7,568 nt of DNA. Origin: Treponema sp. GTDB lineage: Bacteria > Spirochaetota > Spirochaetia > Treponematales > Treponemataceae. The first letter of the stretch is position 1, and each line of letters opens with the position of its first letter. The position numbers and the translations under genes are program-made. Below, piece after piece: positions 5,717 through 7,568 of the stretch. The stretch spans positions 1 through 7,568 of the forward strand of contig JAILNT010000163.1 in the NCBI GenBank assembly GCA_024691265.1, written 5' to 3'. The notes beneath the pieces were generated by a model. It did no database searches and was not told where the DNA came from. It saw nothing but the letters and a program-made list of their open reading frames with translations.

Positions 5717-6349
5717 ATGAATTTCATTTTCTTAGGACCACCGGGAGCAGGAAAAGGCACATTGGCAAAGGAAGTTGCAAAGGCTTACAATATTCCTCAT
5801 ATTTCTACTGGTGACATTTTCCGTGAAAACATCAAGAATCAGACAGAGCTTGGAAAACAGGCAAAAGCAATCATTGATGCCGGAGGACTTGTAAGTGATG
5901 AAATTACAATCAATCTTGTAAAAGACAGACTTTCAAAGGACGACACAAAGAACGGTTATATTCTTGATGGTTTCCCTCGCACAATTCCACAGGCAGAAGC
6001 TTTAGAGACTTTCGCAAAGATTGATGCAGCCGTAAATTTTGACATTGCAGATGAAGCTGTTGTTGAACGTCTTGGTGGAAGAGTTTGCTGTAAAGACTGT
6101 GGACAGATGTTCCACTTAAAGTTTAATCCTCCAAAGACAGCTGGAAAGTGTGATAAATGCGGAGGAGAGCTTTATACACGTGATGATGACAAGACAGAGT
6201 CTATACAGAATCGCCTTGTTGTATATCGCAAATCTACAGCTCCTCTTATTGATTTTTATAGAAACAAGGGAAATCTTGTTGATGTTGACGCTCGCCCAGC
6301 ACCAGAAAAGGTTTTGGCAGAGTTTGAAACAAAGTTCCCAAAGAACTAA
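5717..6349 (+). CDS. adk: Adenylate kinase, zinc-LID type
   Basis: Adk catalyses ATP + AMP to two ADP in the cytoplasm and sets the adenylate energy charge. The 210-residue product has the P-loop GPPGAGKGT (7-15), AMP-site residues Thr31 and Arg36, DGFPRT (84-89), and a long LID (about 121-158). Four cysteines in the LID (Cys125, Cys128, Cys145, Cys148) have the spacing of the structural zinc site in Gram-positive enzymes, with Cys in place of the Asp seen in Bacillus. An extra Cys124 precedes the site. Arg122, Arg155, Arg166 and Arg171 fit the phosphate-binding arginines. I start at 5717, not at the in-frame ATG at 5675. GGAG (5705-5708) is eight bases before 5717, the family begins Met-Asn/Arg-hydrophobic just before the P-loop, and 5675 lies beside the leader hairpin with no ribosome site. 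It uses more AAG and AAC codons than rarA, as expected of a well-expressed gene. It stands alone with its own terminator. Confidence 0.97.
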   Translation: MNFIFLGPPGAGKGTLAKEVAKAYNIPHISTGDIFRENIKNQTELGKQAKAIIDAGGLVSDEITINLVKDRLSKDDTKNGYILDGFPRTIPQAEALETFAKIDAAVNFDIADEAVVERLGGRVCCKDCGQMFHLKFNPPKTAGKCDKCGGELYTRDDDKTESIQNRLVVYRKSTAPLIDFYRNKGNLVDVDARPAPEKVLAEFETKFPKN

Positions 6350-6390
6350 TCTTTAATAGAAATATAACTTACAATATTATTTTTATTTTG

Positions 6391-6428
6391 ATACGGGGTT
6401 TTATTTAAAATATACCCCGTATTTTTTT
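6391..6428 (+). terminator. Rho-independent terminator of adk
   Basis: ATACGGGG (6391-6398) pairs perfectly with CCCCGTAT (6415-6422) around a 16-base AT loop, and seven T follow (6422-6428). On the minus strand the sequence after the stem is A-rich, not T-rich, so the structure serves adk; it is at best a weak stop for the convergent ilvB. Confidence 0.9.
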
Positions 6429-6442
6429 ATCTATGAATATAA

Positions 6443-7568
6443 TTAATCTCTTATTGCTTCAATATTAGCAGAACCGGCTTTTACATAAGGCAATACATTT
6501 TCTTCTGCACTTATTCTTACCCTTACTAAATGAGGTCCTAAATTAAATGCCTTTTTATACCATTCTGTATCATCATTTGCATCTATTGCATCTATACCAA
6601 AACCTTTTGCAATAGTAACTAAATCTGGACTACGACGGAAAACACTGGCACTATAATTTTTATTAAAGAGATATTTTTGCTGCTGACGAACCATTCCAAG
6701 AACACCATTTTCAAAAACAACTATAGTTACAGGTAAATCAAGCTCTGCAAGAGTTGCAAGTTCCTGAATATTCATCATGATAGAACCATCGCCTGAAAAA
6801 CAAATTACTCTCTTATCTCGATTGGCAAGAGCTGCTCCTATAGCGGCAGGAAGTCCAAAGCCCATAGTACCTAAAGAACCTGATGTCAAAAGCTGTCTTG
6901 GATGTTCAAATGGATAATACTGAGCAGTCCACATTTGATGCTGACCTACATCTGTTGTAACAATTAAATCATTTTCACGAATTCCCATTTGGGCAGCATA
7001 ATCTGGCAGTTCAGAAATAAAACTTCTAGGATTCAAAAGAGAAGATTCTGTTTCATCACTAGACTTAGGAGCTCCTAAGGATTCAACTAAATCTTCAAGA
7101 TGACGGCTTTCAAGATTATTTATCCAAGCATTTCTATCTGCTACTGCATCAGTATCTATTAAAGATTTTTCAGCTTCTTCTTCCCTTAATGCAATTATTT
7201 CTTTTGCAAGTAAAGGTAGTATATCTTCCACTTTTGCAACGATAGAGATATTTGCATCTACAATCTTATTGATTTCCGCAGCATCAATATCTATATGTAT
7301 AATAGAAGCTCCCGGACAAAACTTTGCCTTTACACCTGTTGCTCTGTCATCAAATCTAGCACCTGCAACTATTATAAGGTCACTGTCATGAATAGCATAA
7401 TTAGCAGCTGATGCACCATGCATACCAACCATACCCATCATTCCCATATAACTTCTAGGTACCGCACCTATTCCCATAAGACTTGTTACTACAGGACAAG
7501 GGAAAGACTCAAGAAATCTTGAAAGTCCCCCTGCACCTTTTTCAGTATTTGCTCCTCCTCCTACATAA
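6443..7568 (-). CDS. ilvB: Acetolactate (acetohydroxyacid) synthase large subunit, 5' end beyond the window
   Basis: The enzyme joins pyruvate with pyruvate or 2-ketobutyrate, using ThDP, Mg and FAD, as the first common step to valine, leucine and isoleucine. The frame stays open from the stop at 6443 to the window end: 30 further codons upstream of the ATG at 7477 continue the family sequence (YVGGGAN, then PCPVVTSLMG). That ATG is therefore internal. About 374 residues are visible; roughly 190 N-terminal ones, with the catalytic Glu, are missing. Numbered from Met at 7477: FAD-region RFDDR (41-45), VGQHQMW (177-183), TMGFGLPAAIGA (204-215), and the ThDP/Mg motif GDGS (229-232) with Asp230 and Asn257. 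In GMVRQQQ (261-267) Gln266 replaces the Trp that sets preference for 2-ketobutyrate in E. coli isozyme II. No ilvN follows downstream; the next gene is adk, convergent. A related catabolic AlsS is less likely because GMVRQ and the FAD motif are of the biosynthetic type. Confidence 0.94.
   Translation of the reverse strand, partial: YVGGGANTEKGAGGLSRFLESFPCPVVTSLMGIGAVPRSYMGMMGMVGMHGASAANYAIHDSDLIIVAGARFDDRATGVKAKFCPGASIIHIDIDAAEINKIVDANISIVAKVEDILPLLAKEIIALREEEAEKSLIDTDAVADRNAWINNLESRHLEDLVESLGAPKSSDETESSLLNPRSFISELPDYAAQMGIRENDLIVTTDVGQHQMWTAQYYPFEHPRQLLTSGSLGTMGFGLPAAIGAALANRDKRVICFSGDGSIMMNIQELATLAELDLPVTIVVFENGVLGMVRQQQKYLFNKNYSASVFRRSPDLVTIAKGFGIDAIDANDDTEWYKKAFNLGPHLVRVRISAEENVLPYVKAGSANIEAIRD

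Noticed and set aside
6150..6356. Plus-strand frame overlapping the 3' end of adk
   Set aside because: Out-of-frame shadow of adk over its conserved zinc LID and C-terminus.

Overview
The window looks like a piece of a Treponema or closely related spirochaete chromosome. It is AT-rich. An adenylate kinase with a cysteine-type zinc LID, a RarA fused to a long extra domain, and a lipoprotein with a relaxed spirochaete-style lipobox are all compatible with that. From memory, a folD gene next to a small outer-membrane barrel gene also occurs in Treponema pallidum (the TP0732/TP0733 area). A partial acetolactate synthase gene points to a less reduced, perhaps gut-associated, treponeme that makes branched-chain amino acids. 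The genus is an inference; no rRNA or other decisive marker is present.

Layout. Positions 1-219 form a perfect inverted repeat (two 101-bp arms, 17-bp spacer) that runs into the window edge and cuts off the 3' end of folD (minus strand); it looks like a fold-back chimera at a contig end. Positions 746-908 are a divergent control region with three short palindromes. From there two plus-strand envelope genes run in a probable operon: a secreted acidic-linker/beta-barrel protein (909-1685) and a propeller-like lipoprotein (1721-2806), closed by a strong terminator at 2825-2855. An SD-less rarA follows (2901-5237), then a convergent small membrane/coiled-coil gene (5240-5575, minus). Then comes adk (5717-6349, plus) with a GC-rich leader hairpin and a strong terminator (6391-6428). 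A convergent 5'-truncated ilvB (6443 to the window end, minus) closes the window.

How the genes relate. Apart from the barrel/lipoprotein pair, which probably act together in the envelope, the window is a set of independent housekeeping units: one-carbon metabolism (folD), replication-fork maintenance (rarA), nucleotide balance (adk) and branched-chain amino acid synthesis (ilvB). I see no tRNA, rRNA, CRISPR array, insertion sequence, phage gene or defence cassette. The points most worth following up are the methyltransferase-like C-terminal domain of RarA with a degenerate SAM motif, the likely leaderless rarA message, the operator-like palindromes upstream of the envelope operon, and the Trp-to-Gln change in the IlvB active-site region. 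I did not find a convincing undescribed multi-gene system.
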